Origin: an uncultured Persicobacter sp.
Lineage (GTDB): Bacteria; Bacteroidota; Bacteroidia; Cytophagales; Cyclobacteriaceae
Direction: 5' to 3'
Length of the DNA stretch: 64,000 bases
Assembly (NCBI GenBank): GCA_947498325.1
Contig: CANMKE010000003.1
Span: 1 to 64,000, forward strand
Below are positions 43,724 through 52,462 of this stretch, piece by piece. The stretch's first letter is position 1, and the number at the start of each line of letters is the position of its first letter. A model generated the notes under the pieces. The model had not been told where the DNA came from. It did no database searches and saw only the letters and a program-made list of their open reading frames with translations. A program made the translations under genes and the position numbers.

Positions 43724-44923
43724 ATGCAATTAATCGAAGTAAATAGCCCTGCTCTGGAAAAAGCGTTTATTGACTTTCCACATCCATTATACAAAGACTA
43801 CCCCGAATATATCCGTCCGCTGGACAAGGACATCGCTGTGGTGTTTAACCCACAGAAAAACACCTTTTTTAGCCATGGGGAAGCCATCCGATGGATGCTC
43901 AAAGACGATCAAGGCAAGTTTATTGGTCGGGTCGCAGCATTCTACAGCAACACCACCAAAAACAAGGACAATGACCAGCCAACAGGCGGACTGGGCTTTT
44001 TTGAATGTATTGATGAGCAGGAAGCTGCCAATACCCTTTTTGATGCCTCACAAACATGGCTGAAAGGAAAAGGCCTTGAAGCGATGGACGGCCCCATTAA
44101 TTTTGGTGAGCGCGATAAATGGTGGGGATTGTTGGTTGAGGGGCATCACCGCACCGCCAACTATGAAAATAATTACCACCCGAAGTATTACCAGACCCTG
44201 TTTGAGAATTATGGCTTCAAGGTTTACTTCAAGCAATACACTTTTGGCAGAGATACTTTCGATCCCCTGCCGGATATTATCCACCGAAGGGCAGAGAAGA
44301 TCCTCACCTCGGATGAATATCGCTTTGAAACCATCAAGAAAAGTCAGCTTGAGAAATACACCAAGGATTTCGTGATGGTTTATAATGATGCCTGGAAAGA
44401 CTTTGAGGGAGTGGCACAACTGAGCCTCGAGCAGGCTCGTGATATTATGCAAATGATGAAGCCGATCATGGATGAGCGACTGATCTTTTTCGGTTACCAC
44501 CACGATAAACCCATCTGCTTTTATGTCAACTTACCGGAAGTGAACAAAATTTTCAGATATATGAATGGTAAATGGAACCTTTGGCAAATGCTGCGTTTCA
44601 AATACTTTCAGATGAAAGGTGTTTCCAACCGACTGATGGGGATGGTTTTTGGCGTTGCTTCGGCTTATCAGGGCAAGGGCGTTGAATCTGCCATGATCAT
44701 TGAAGCGGGCAAGAATGTGATTAACCCTGAGGTACACAATTATTCGGAGCTGGAGATGAACTGGATTGGGGACTTTAACCCTGCCATGATGCACCTCGCC
44801 CGTAACCTCGGGACACGCATTGTAAAGACCCACCACACTTACCGCTATATGTTTGACCGCAACAAAGAGGTGGTAAAACACCCCCGATTAGGCTTTAAGA
44901 AAAAGCCGAAGAAAGCGGAGTAG
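43724..44923 (+). CDS. GNAT-fold-like protein (about 400 aa)
   Basis: A 399-residue soluble protein seen widely in Bacteroidota. It looks like two acetyltransferase-type halves. The first has FIGRVAAFYSNT and GGLGFFECIDEQEAANTLFD, then GLEAMDGPINFGERDKWWGL. The second has MGMVFGVASAYQGKGVESAM, similar to the acetyl-CoA loop of GNAT enzymes. The substrate is unknown and it could be an aminoacyl- or N-acyltransferase instead. It is a single gene, with a dispersed repeat just downstream. Confidence 0.72.
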   Translation: MQLIEVNSPALEKAFIDFPHPLYKDYPEYIRPLDKDIAVVFNPQKNTFFSHGEAIRWMLKDDQGKFIGRVAAFYSNTTKNKDNDQPTGGLGFFECIDEQEAANTLFDASQTWLKGKGLEAMDGPINFGERDKWWGLLVEGHHRTANYENNYHPKYYQTLFENYGFKVYFKQYTFGRDTFDPLPDIIHRRAEKILTSDEYRFETIKKSQLEKYTKDFVMVYNDAWKDFEGVAQLSLEQARDIMQMMKPIMDERLIFFGYHHDKPICFYVNLPEVNKIFRYMNGKWNLWQMLRFKYFQMKGVSNRLMGMVFGVASAYQGKGVESAMIIEAGKNVINPEVHNYSELEMNWIGDFNPAMMHLARNLGTRIVKTHHTYRYMFDRNKEVVKHPRLGFKKKPKKAE

Positions 44924-44968
44924 GGTCTTGTCAAACGCATAATGTCGATATTTTTTTGACTATGATTT

Positions 44969-45143
44969 ACTTGATTAAAGGGATTTACATGATTTATCGT
45001 TTCTGAACGGAAGAACATCCTAAAATCCTTTTTAATCATGGTAGTCATGTTCTTAAAACCATCAACAGGGCATACAGCTATTGACAAATCAGTCGTATTA
45101 AAAAATAAAAAATATAATCTGTGGAAATCTGTGTAATCTGTGG
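44969..45143. repeat. Dispersed repeat, copy A
   Basis: Two conserved blocks: acttgattaaagggattta at 44969-44987, continuing to 44996, and a 28-nt block at 45116-45143 made of three near-copies of (a)atctgtgg/aatctgtgt. Copy B with the same two blocks in the same order is at 46704-46854. Between the blocks, aaaatcctttttaatcatg (45023-45041) is roughly the inverse of block 1. Such sequences are scattered between genes in Bacteroidota genomes (from memory); their function is not known to me. Confidence 0.65.
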
Positions 45144-45192
45144 GGAAGTCCACCGCTACTCAGTTACTCACATTAAGCTAAAACATTATACC

Positions 45193-46110
45193 ATGAGTTT
45201 ATTATCTATTGGTACGGTTGCCTTCGATGCAATCGAAACGCCTTTTGGCAAAACCGACAAAATCGTTGGTGGTTCATGTACTTACATCGCCTTAGCGGCC
45301 TCTTATTTTTTGAAAGAGAAAAATAATATCGTTGCCGTTGTTGGGGATGATTTTGGCGATGATAACATTGCTGATTTGAACCGTCACGGTATCGATACGG
45401 AAGGTTTGCAGATCAAAGCAGGGGAAAAATCTTTCTTCTGGGCGGGCAAATACCATAACGACATGAACAGCCGCGATACGCTGGCCACAGAACTGAACGT
45501 TTTGGAAAACTTCGATCCTGTAATTCCTGAAAATTATCAGGATGTAAAATACCTGATGTTGGGCAACCTGACCCCTGCCATTCAGATTCAGACGATCGAG
45601 CGCATGAAAAACCGCCCGAAATTCATCGCCATGGATACGATGAACCTTTGGATGGACATCGCAATGGATGACTTGAAAAAGGCTTTGACGATGATCGACA
45701 TGCTCATCATCAATGATGAAGAGGCCCGTCAGCTTTCTGGTGATTACTCACTGGTACGTGCGGCTCAAAAAATTCAGGAGATGGGACCAAAATATTTGAT
45801 CATCAAGAAAGGGGAACACGGAGCTTTGTTGTTCGGTGAAAACCGTACTTTCTTTGCGCCTGCCTTGCCTTTGGAGGAAGTTTTTGATCCAACAGGAGCT
45901 GGAGACACTTTCGCAGGTGGATTGATGGGGTACCTGGCCAAAACGGACGATATCTCTTTCGATAATATGAAGCGTGCGATCATTCATGGCTCGGCAATGG
46001 CTTCATTTACGGTAGAGAAATTCGGCCCTGAGCGTTTGCAGGATTTGGATCAGGCAACAGTGGATGCCCGTATTCAACAGTTTGTGGATCTTTCACAATT
46101 TGAATTATAA
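45193..46110 (+). CDS. PfkB-family carbohydrate kinase
   Basis: A 305-residue ribokinase-like sugar or nucleoside kinase. The frame is open from 45121, but that part is dispersed-repeat sequence, so I use the ATG at 45193 (MSLLSIGTVAFDAIETPFGK). KIVGGSCTYIALAASYF is the substrate/Gly-rich part, LIIKKGEHGALLF precedes the nucleotide site, and FDPTGAGDTFAGGLMGYLAK is the PfkB signature with the catalytic aspartate. The substrate cannot be deduced. It is followed 77 bp later by a hypothetical gene; both lie between repeat copies A and B. Confidence 0.9.
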   Translation: MSLLSIGTVAFDAIETPFGKTDKIVGGSCTYIALAASYFLKEKNNIVAVVGDDFGDDNIADLNRHGIDTEGLQIKAGEKSFFWAGKYHNDMNSRDTLATELNVLENFDPVIPENYQDVKYLMLGNLTPAIQIQTIERMKNRPKFIAMDTMNLWMDIAMDDLKKALTMIDMLIINDEEARQLSGDYSLVRAAQKIQEMGPKYLIIKKGEHGALLFGENRTFFAPALPLEEVFDPTGAGDTFAGGLMGYLAKTDDISFDNMKRAIIHGSAMASFTVEKFGPERLQDLDQATVDARIQQFVDLSQFEL

Positions 46111-46187
46111 AAAGTGACTGGTGATCGGTGGCTGATGACTGAAGGAGATACGCTTCATTCGTTGGCCATCGAGCACAAAATAAAAAT

Positions 46188-46670
46188 ATGATAGAGCGCA
46201 TTGAGCAGATCGAAGAGCAGGTCAATAAACTTGGACCTGAAGGCTACAAAAAATTATATCAGGAAATTCAGGAGCAACAGCCGCTTTTGATCTCCTTTTT
46301 TTTGGGCTATAAAATGGATGGCTATGACAATTACCTGCAAGGGGTGATTATGCGTGGTGTTTTCACCATCTACCTATTTTACAGGGACGAGCCTTTTTTC
46401 CAAAACACAAAACTGGGTTATAAGGAATTTCAGGAGCTGCGCGATGAGCAATTCGACTTCATGGAATTTATGGAAAGCCACCCGACGATGATTCAGGACA
46501 AAGAACTTACCCAAAAGATGATCAATGCCCTGCCTGACCTGACGCTTTATCAATATTTAATCAAAGGCTTTGAGATCTCTCCTGCCTTCAATACCCTTCC
46601 CGTAGAGGACAAGGGAACGATTGGTTTGGAGTTTAAAATTTTGTTGGAGTTGATTCAGCGGAAGAAATAA
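46188..46670 (+). CDS. Hypothetical protein (160 aa)
   Basis: A mostly helical, soluble 160-residue protein beginning MIERIEQIEEQVNKLGPEGY, with aromatic-rich middle segments (FLGYKMDGYDNYLQGVIMRG, FTIYLFYRDEPFF) and a charged end. I do not recognise the family. It has no signal peptide; the hydrophobic stretches are too short for clear membrane segments. It follows the PfkB kinase on the same strand, so co-transcription is possible. Confidence 0.68.
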   Translation: MIERIEQIEEQVNKLGPEGYKKLYQEIQEQQPLLISFFLGYKMDGYDNYLQGVIMRGVFTIYLFYRDEPFFQNTKLGYKEFQELRDEQFDFMEFMESHPTMIQDKELTQKMINALPDLTLYQYLIKGFEISPAFNTLPVEDKGTIGLEFKILLELIQRKK

Positions 46671-46703
46671 ACACCGCTTAATCATGTTGGAGGGTTTTAA
46701 GCA

Positions 46704-46854
46704 ACTTGATTAAAAGGATTACCATGATTTTAAATCATATTGGTTGCGGACGCTTGCCTGTGACCAACTAAATACAAAAAAACATGCTAATCCTTTATAT
46801 GCCCTGCCATGCCTACCCACAAAAATAATCTGTGGAAATCTGCGTAATCTGCGG
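46704..46854. repeat. Dispersed repeat, copy B
   Basis: Block 1 (acttgattaaaaggattacc at 46704-46723, continuing to 46731) and block 2 (46827-46854, the 28-nt AATCTGTGG-type block with three base changes) match copy A in order and orientation. The spacing is 123 nt from block start to block start, against 147 in copy A. The two copies bracket the kinase gene and its hypothetical neighbour. Confidence 0.65.
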
Positions 46855-46882
46855 ACAAATAAACTCCCCGTCCATTCATTTT

Positions 46883-47746
46883 TTAACGCTGAGCCCGAAC
46901 CATGCGGTCTTTTTCATTGAGGTCTTTAAACACCTCCACATTTTTATATCCCTTCTCTTCCAACATCGCTTTGGTTTCTGCACCATAAGCCTCATTGATT
47001 TCAAAGTATAACTTGCCATTGGCGGTCAATTTCGTCAATGCCAAATCAGCTATTTTATTATAAAACAAAAGTGGATCGTTATCTGGGACGAACAATGCCA
47101 AATGCGGGTCATACTCCAATACATTGGCATCCATATCGGCTTTTTCTTTATCGCAGATATAAGGTGGGTTGCTGACAATAATCTCAAACTGCTGATCAAA
47201 AGGCAGCTCATCCTTCAGTACATCCATTTGTTCAAAACTCACCGCTGCATCCAAATATACTGCATTGCGTCGGGCAACAAACAGGGCTTTCTCGGAAATA
47301 TCCACCGCAAAAGCATCGCAGTGAGGCATCTCCAAATCAAGGGAAATAGGAATACAGCCTGTACCCGTACCAATATCAAGAATGTTGTAAAGCTCGTTGT
47401 CTTTATTCTCATCCAAGATCAACTTGATCAACTCTTCGGTTTCAGGGCGTGGCACCAAGGTATGTTCATTGACGATAAACTTATGGCCATAAAAAGGTGC
47501 AACTCCTGTAACATGCTGCAAGGGTACCCCCTGCTTCAATTCCTCCACAGCGTCCCACAATTCATCATACTCCTCTTCAAGCAATGACAAACGCTCATTG
47601 GTCACCACCTTCATCTTATCAATTTCAAAAAGGTCTTCGAGTAATCCATAGGTAACACTTTCAGCTTCACGATCCCCTAAAATGGGGGTCAGTGCCTCCG
47701 CTATATAATTTTTTAGCGCTTTCGCGCCATTGAATGCTTTTTCCAT
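46883..47746 (-). CDS. prmC: Peptide chain release factor N5-glutamine methyltransferase
   Basis: A 287-residue SAM-dependent enzyme that methylates the GGQ glutamine of RF1 and RF2. The SAM-binding motif is NILDIGTGTGCIPISL (residues 121-136) and the catalytic NPPY is at 193-196 (VSNPPYICDK). The N-terminal helical domain binds the release factor and includes VPLQHVTGVAPFYGHKF. It is convergent with the repeat B region and divergent from the 155-aa hypothetical gene. Confidence 0.95.
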   Translation of the reverse strand: MEKAFNGAKALKNYIAEALTPILGDREAESVTYGLLEDLFEIDKMKVVTNERLSLLEEEYDELWDAVEELKQGVPLQHVTGVAPFYGHKFIVNEHTLVPRPETEELIKLILDENKDNELYNILDIGTGTGCIPISLDLEMPHCDAFAVDISEKALFVARRNAVYLDAAVSFEQMDVLKDELPFDQQFEIIVSNPPYICDKEKADMDANVLEYDPHLALFVPDNDPLLFYNKIADLALTKLTANGKLYFEINEAYGAETKAMLEEKGYKNVEVFKDLNEKDRMVRAQR

Positions 47747-47937
47747 GCTGCAATTTACAAATTATCCCCTCAATCCTGCACGCGATTTGCCCCAAAATAA
47801 GGCATTGATGCTCGCACTACCCCTATCCTGCATCAAATATCGTACAAAATTAATCCAACCACTGAAAAGTACATTTAACCAACCCAAGTAGCGTAAATAA
47901 AGTTCCAACTATAAAGATAATTGACAAACAATTGACT

Positions 47938-48399
47938 ATGAGCAACTTAATTCAGGATAACGATTTTGATATATGCCTATCGGAAGACAAAAATCCTATT
48001 TTCACCATTACCTTTCATGCCTGCTGCCAATACAGCACCATCAATAAAATTGCAGCGTCCCTTCAGCCCATGCTTCGGCGTTACCAAAGCTGTAAAATAA
48101 TCTTTGACTTTCGGAAGATTTCCCCTAAATTAATGAATAGTGCGCCTTGTGATTTAACCCCATTAGCAAAGGGGTTTAAGAGTCTCAATATTTGCATGCG
48201 CTGTGTTTTTGTGAGTGGATTTTCAACTGCCAGACACAATTATCTTACAGACCAGGCAGTGAAAATTGAGGAAAAGGTCTCGCACCTGCATATTATTACC
48301 ATGCCAAAACTACCAACAACAAACTATTGGCTGGAACAAGGCTGCAGTGCGAATTGCCCCATAAGCGCACGCCCTATTTTTCCAACTGAAACCTATTAA
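47938..48399 (+). CDS. Hypothetical protein (153 aa)
   Basis: A 153-residue protein from the ATG at 47938 (MSNLIQDNDFDICLSEDKNP); a TTG at 47932 is also in frame. It has six cysteines, a beta/alpha look (FTITFHACCQYSTINKIAAS, CKIIFDFRKISPKLMNSAPC, then MRCVFVSGFSTARHNYLTDQ) and a Pro-rich end. A STAS- or SpoIIAA-like fold is possible but not supported by a clear motif. A 40-aa membrane microprotein follows 2 bp after its stop. Confidence 0.62.
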   Translation: MSNLIQDNDFDICLSEDKNPIFTITFHACCQYSTINKIAASLQPMLRRYQSCKIIFDFRKISPKLMNSAPCDLTPLAKGFKSLNICMRCVFVSGFSTARHNYLTDQAVKIEEKVSHLHIITMPKLPTTNYWLEQGCSANCPISARPIFPTETY

Positions 48400-48401
48400 G
48401 T

Positions 48402-48524
48402 ATGATGCTCGAAGACGGCCTGCTGGCTTTCCTCATTTCATTGGCCTTCATCACTCCTTTCACCGCAGGAGGGATTATTCTGTGGTATATCATGAGTGGC
48501 AAGCCTGAAGAGGAAAAAGAATAA
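48402..48524 (+). CDS. 40-aa single-pass membrane microprotein
   Basis: ATG at 48402 opens 40 codons ending at TAA 48522-48524. The product starts MMLEDGLLAFLISLAFITPF, continues hydrophobic to about residue 31, and ends in an acidic tail (SGKPEEEKE). It begins 2 bp after the stop of the 153-aa gene, so translation is probably coupled. The single membrane segment and the acidic tail are what one expects of a membrane-protein partner; the function is unknown. Confidence 0.55.
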   Translation: MMLEDGLLAFLISLAFITPFTAGGIILWYIMSGKPEEEKE

Positions 48525-48732
48525 TTGGAGAGTGTATCCCTCCGAAAAAAGAATATCAAACTTCCCCTATCGTAAGTAGCACACTCCCGCGCCCACGCTT
48601 TCATGAAACTGCTTTCAGCTATTTTTTGCCGATTGCTTTGATTATCATGCTTCTGATTCATACTCTCCCCCTATTTTCAGGGAATAATTTACGCTTGCAC
48701 AGTGTTTGTTTTTATGCCTTTAACCATAAAAA

Positions 48733-49551
48733 ATGAACATGAAAAAGATATTCTCAAGCCTGATGATTGTTGCCCTCGCTGTGGTAGCCCTTTCAGCATG
48801 TACCACCAACGACAACCCCACAGGAGAACATATGTCGCCTTTTCACAGTGTGGAAATAGATGCCACGGGTCGAGACTTCCCCGTAACGGTTATTCAAGAC
48901 GGCAGCTACTCGGTGGATATCAGCAATGGTGATTTTAATGAGTTGGACTATGCCGTAAAAGATGGCGTACTGATGATCAAGCCCCGACAAGGAGAAGAAA
49001 TTGAAGGAAAAACGACCATCCACCTCGGTTATGATCTCAAAAGATTATATGTCCATAACCAAGCCGATGTCCTGCTTAAAGGGGCAATTACCACAGAAGA
49101 TCAAGCCAACCTGGACATCGATACCCACAGTATTGTTAATTTTGAAGACCAACTACTGGTCAAGGATGAGTTGAAGCTGAACACTAAAAATGGCGCAAGT
49201 TTATTCATCGCTGACCTTGAGACCCACAGCGCACAACTCACCATGGATACTGGAGCCCATACCAATATTCAGGGAAATGCAAGTTCCACAGTGACCATCA
49301 GCGCAAGAAACGGTGCCCTGTTCAATGAAACCTCGAATGATGATTTCATTCCTGACAGCAAGGCCCCACTCAAAGCACCCCTTTACGACCTGAACATTGA
49401 TACTGGTGCCAAACTCTGGGTGGATGCCACAGAGGACATCAAAGGAACAGCCAACAATGGTGCGCAAATTTATTATGTGAACCATGGCTATACTCCCACT
49501 GTAGAACTTCATAATGGTGCTGAAAAATTCATCAAAGACCTTTCGCTTTAG
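48733..49551 (+). CDS. DUF2807 ('head GIN') lipoprotein, copy 1
   Basis: A 272-residue lipoprotein with a lipobox at VALSAC (Cys22 from the first Met) and a right-handed beta-helix-like body of the DUF2807 type: FHSVEIDATGRDFPVTVIQD, then LKRLYVHNQADVLLKGAITT, and repeating D-x-G/N-G-A turns (KNGASLFIADL, DTGAHTNIQGNA, DTGAKLWVDA, NNGAQIYYV). Proteins of this family are exported and of unknown function, perhaps in surface adhesion. A second Met at residue 3 is an equally good start. A paralog follows in tandem. Confidence 0.82.
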   Translation: MNMKKIFSSLMIVALAVVALSACTTNDNPTGEHMSPFHSVEIDATGRDFPVTVIQDGSYSVDISNGDFNELDYAVKDGVLMIKPRQGEEIEGKTTIHLGYDLKRLYVHNQADVLLKGAITTEDQANLDIDTHSIVNFEDQLLVKDELKLNTKNGASLFIADLETHSAQLTMDTGAHTNIQGNASSTVTISARNGALFNETSNDDFIPDSKAPLKAPLYDLNIDTGAKLWVDATEDIKGTANNGAQIYYVNHGYTPTVELHNGAEKFIKDLSL

Positions 49552-49579
49552 CGTAGACTGAACCCTTCTTTAAAATCCC

Positions 49580-49611
49580 AAAAGCAATGTTATTTTAGCA
49601 TTGCTTTTTTT
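49580..49611 (+). terminator. Intrinsic terminator of DUF2807 copy 1
   Basis: aaagcaatg (49581-49589) pairs with cattgcttt (49599-49607) across a 9-nt loop, followed by T residues. Confidence 0.8.
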
Positions 49612-49733
49612 GGCTTTAATCATCATCATTCGGGATACTTCAAATACCTGAATTTTTATATATTTGCCCTACAAATTAATCCGACAGCCCCATTAACCCT
49701 TGTTGTCGGCTATTTCATATTGATCTTTACACC

Positions 49734-50573
49734 ATGAAAAAAATAAGTAACCCTCTATTCCTCTGCCTGATCGTTTTATCGGCCATCTTCAGCAGCTGCT
49801 CCGACAGCCCTGCTCCAAGCCCATCGAGCCTTGAGGTCCCATTGGGGAATTTTACTTCCGTAGAAATTGGACAGCACCTGCACCTGAACATCCAAAATGC
49901 TTCTGAAAGCAAAGCGCAGGTCAGCGGATTTGGGGAGCTCTCCAATCTGCATTTCAAAATTAACGACAATCACCTGAGTATTTATCTTGCCGAGGGTGCT
50001 GCGATCGATCAGTTGCAAATTACCCTGAGTGCCAAAATGATCCATGAACTGATCGTAACCAACGAGGCGAAGGTAGATTTTTCAAAAACCTATTTCAGCT
50101 TCGAGCCCATGACCATCACTGCCAAAGACTCGGCAAAAGTTTTTGCGGCTGAAAATGTGGCAGTCCCTAAGCTGATCATCGACTGTACACAAACCTCAAA
50201 CACTGATGTGAAGAACAATGCGATCATCAACCTGCCGACTGTTATTGGTCAGGAAGCGGAAATTAAACTCGCTGACCGTGCGGTATGTAACCTGTCGGGC
50301 AATAGTTTCAATACCATCTCGGTGGAAGCCAAAGGCGCTTCAAAATTTTGCCACGAACCTGTTGAAGGCGCGAGTTTGAATGTGCCTGTTGAAGCAGAAA
50401 AATACGAGGTAAAATTGATCGACGCCGCCAATGCATGGGTGAATGCTTCAAGCCTGATTAAAGGAGAAGCCGACGGGGGAGCGCACTTGTTCTATAAAGC
50501 TGACGGGCACGACCACCTGACCGTGGATGTGGAAGTCAATGGTGGTGCTGAATTAAGTAAAAGAGAGTCCTGA
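49734..50573 (+). CDS. DUF2807 ('head GIN') lipoprotein, copy 2
   Basis: A 279-residue lipoprotein with lipobox IFSSC (Cys22) and the same beta-helix body as the gene before: FTSVEIGQHLHLNIQNASES, MIHELIVTNEAKVDFSKTYF, repeated K-x-S/A-A turns (KDSAKVFAA, DAANAWVNA, DGGAHLFYK) and an end VEVNGGAELSK. Similarity to copy 1 is clear in layout and repeat phase but low in sequence, so the duplication is old. Each has its own terminator. Confidence 0.82.
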   Translation: MKKISNPLFLCLIVLSAIFSSCSDSPAPSPSSLEVPLGNFTSVEIGQHLHLNIQNASESKAQVSGFGELSNLHFKINDNHLSIYLAEGAAIDQLQITLSAKMIHELIVTNEAKVDFSKTYFSFEPMTITAKDSAKVFAAENVAVPKLIIDCTQTSNTDVKNNAIINLPTVIGQEAEIKLADRAVCNLSGNSFNTISVEAKGASKFCHEPVEGASLNVPVEAEKYEVKLIDAANAWVNASSLIKGEADGGAHLFYKADGHDHLTVDVEVNGGAELSKRES

Positions 50574-50632
50574 TAAGCAGCAAACAATAAATAACAGGCT
50601 TCAGCAGGAGGAAATACCTACCCCTGTAGATC

Positions 50633-50672
50633 AAAAAAGCGGTAAGGAAAATTTGTCCTTACCGCTTTTTTT
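50633..50672 (+). terminator. Intrinsic terminator, bidirectional
   Basis: A 16-bp perfect stem (50633-50648 with 50656-50671) and a 7-nt loop, with A and T runs on both sides, between convergent genes. The thioesterase stop codon lies at 50673, next to it. Confidence 0.92.
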
Positions 50673-51239
50673 TTAATCTTTCTGATCCAGCTCAATTTTC
50701 ACATTAAAGAGTTTCAGCTGACTCAGGTAAACCTCGTCCATAAACTCCTCCACCTTTCGGCTATTAAACTTCTCAATTTTCGTTTTCAGGTAGCTTACCT
50801 TATGTGCCGCCCGCAAAAATCGTCGAATAGCATTCTCAGAATTGATGATCAGCCCTGGTACAGCGGTTGTTTTCCCCTGCTCATCCTTGGCCACCATTGT
50901 AAAATACGACGAATTACAATGCTTTACAGTGCCCGTCTTAATATCCTCAGACTCCACACGAATCCCCACAATCATCGACGTTCTGCCAACATAATTGATT
51001 TGTGCTTTCATCGACACCAACTCCCCCACCTCTATGGGGTGCAGAAACTCGACGCGCTCTACCGCAGCAGTCACACAATAGGTTTCTGAATGCTTGGATG
51101 CGCAGGCAAAAGCCACCTGATCCATCAACGACAATATATGCCCCCCGTGAATTTTCCCACTAAAATTCGCGTTTGAAGGCAACATCAGCTGCTTGATTTC
51201 TATGCGTGAATCTTCAATCCTTTTATATTTATGCTCCAT
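50673..51239 (-). CDS. Acyl-CoA thioesterase (hotdog fold)
   Basis: A 188-residue hotdog-fold enzyme like YciA or the cytosolic acyl-CoA hydrolases. It has NFSGKIHGGHILSLMDQVAF (catalytic region with the Asp after the GGH turn), CVTAAVERVEFLHPIEVGEL and VSMKAQINYVGRTSMIVGIR. It hydrolyses acyl-CoA to free acid and CoA. The C-terminal ~50 residues are an extra basic helical tail beyond the core domain. It is monocistronic. Confidence 0.92.
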   Translation of the reverse strand: MEHKYKRIEDSRIEIKQLMLPSNANFSGKIHGGHILSLMDQVAFACASKHSETYCVTAAVERVEFLHPIEVGELVSMKAQINYVGRTSMIVGIRVESEDIKTGTVKHCNSSYFTMVAKDEQGKTTAVPGLIINSENAIRRFLRAAHKVSYLKTKIEKFNSRKVEEFMDEVYLSQLKLFNVKIELDQKD

Positions 51240-51411
51240 CGTTGTAGGTTATCTCTTTTGAGTCATCTCAAGATTTAGAACTGCAAAGTAAATTGACAGA
51301 AAGGAAAATCTCTAAAATTTTAGCTTCTAATGGCGAAAAAAAACTTATTTTGGCCCCCATTGGTATAATTCTAACCTGGGCTTGTCCTGTGCCCGCTTGA
51401 TTTATAAAAAG

Positions 51412-52440
51412 ATGACTGAAGACCAAAAGTTTATGAACCGTGCTATTGAGTTGGCAAAACTCGGGCTTGGCACAACCTACCCCAATCCTATTGTGGGGTG
51501 CGTTATTGTGCATCAGGGGAAAATTATTGGCGAAGGGTGGCATCAGCGGGCAGGAGAAGGACATGCCGAAGTACGGGCTATTGCCGATGTAAAAAACAAA
51601 CAGTTGCTCCCTGAAGCCACTGCCTACGTAACCCTCGAACCCTGCGCTCACCACGGGAAAACCCCTCCCTGTGCCGATCTGTTGATCAAGCACCAATTAA
51701 AGCGGGTGGTGGTGGCTGCCACAGACTCCAACCCTGAAGTAGCTGGCAGTGGGCTCCATCGTATGATTGAATCGGGCATTGAGGTGGTCACGGGAGTCAT
51801 GGAACAGGAAGCACGGGAGATGAACCGCCGTTTTTTCACCTTCATGGAGAAAAAGCGCCCTTATGTCGTCTTGAAATGGGCACAGACGCAGGACGGTTTT
51901 GTGGCAAGAGAAAATTACGATTCCAAATGGATCAGCAATATTCATTCGCGTACTTTGGTACATAAATGGCGCACTGAAGAGCAGGCCATTATGGTGGGCA
52001 GAAATACCGCACTTTACGACAATCCCGTGCTCAATGCCCGCTTGTGGAAAGGGCAAGACCCGATCAGGGTGGTTATTGATCGTAACCTTGTGCTCCCCAA
52101 CACCCTTCACCTTTTTCAGGGAACACAACCTACCCGTTGCTATAATTTCACAAAAAATGGCGTCGTTGGGAATACAACTTTCATTGCATTGAAAAGGGAG
52201 CATTTTCTTGAACAGCTCATGAGCGACCTATATCAGCAAAAAATCCATTCGGTATTTATCGAAGGTGGTGCTGGTTTGCTCAATCAGATAATGCAAGCTG
52301 ACCTTTGGGATGAAGCGCGAATTTTTACAGCAACAGCCACCTTCGGCAGTGGCATTCTTGCCCCCAAGATAAAAGGGCAACTTGCCGAAGAAAAATACAT
52401 CCTCAACGACAGACTGTCGATTTGGTACAATAAAAAATAA
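51412..52440 (+). CDS. ribD: Bifunctional riboflavin biosynthesis protein RibD
   Basis: A 342-residue enzyme with an N-terminal deaminase and a C-terminal reductase domain, catalysing the second and third steps from GTP to riboflavin. The zinc site is H51-A-E53 (GHAEVRA), C78 and C87 in LEPCAHHGKTPPC. The reductase half has PYVVLKWAQTQDGFVAREN and VFIEGGAGLLNQIMQADL. The frame is open from a TTG at 51382, but MTEDQKFMNRAIELA at 51412 is the family-type start. No FMN riboswitch is visible upstream. It lies 22 bp before msrC. Confidence 0.95.
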   Translation: MTEDQKFMNRAIELAKLGLGTTYPNPIVGCVIVHQGKIIGEGWHQRAGEGHAEVRAIADVKNKQLLPEATAYVTLEPCAHHGKTPPCADLLIKHQLKRVVVAATDSNPEVAGSGLHRMIESGIEVVTGVMEQEAREMNRRFFTFMEKKRPYVVLKWAQTQDGFVARENYDSKWISNIHSRTLVHKWRTEEQAIMVGRNTALYDNPVLNARLWKGQDPIRVVIDRNLVLPNTLHLFQGTQPTRCYNFTKNGVVGNTTFIALKREHFLEQLMSDLYQQKIHSVFIEGGAGLLNQIMQADLWDEARIFTATATFGSGILAPKIKGQLAEEKYILNDRLSIWYNKK

Positions 52441-52462
52441 CTATACGAACAAAAAATATATT

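Noticed and set aside
45116-45143. CRISPR-like short repeats (AATCTGTGG units)
   Set aside because: Only three imperfect 8-9-nt units with no spacers and no cas genes.
44969-46854. Composite transposon or integrated element
   Set aside because: The flanking repeats are real, but no transposase, integrase or target duplication is visible, so I report repeats only.
47102-47587. Plus-strand ORF of 161 codons
   Set aside because: Antisense to prmC; no signal, family or start context.
51240-51411. FMN riboswitch before ribD
   Set aside because: The conserved FMN-element core is not recognisable in this 170-bp gap.
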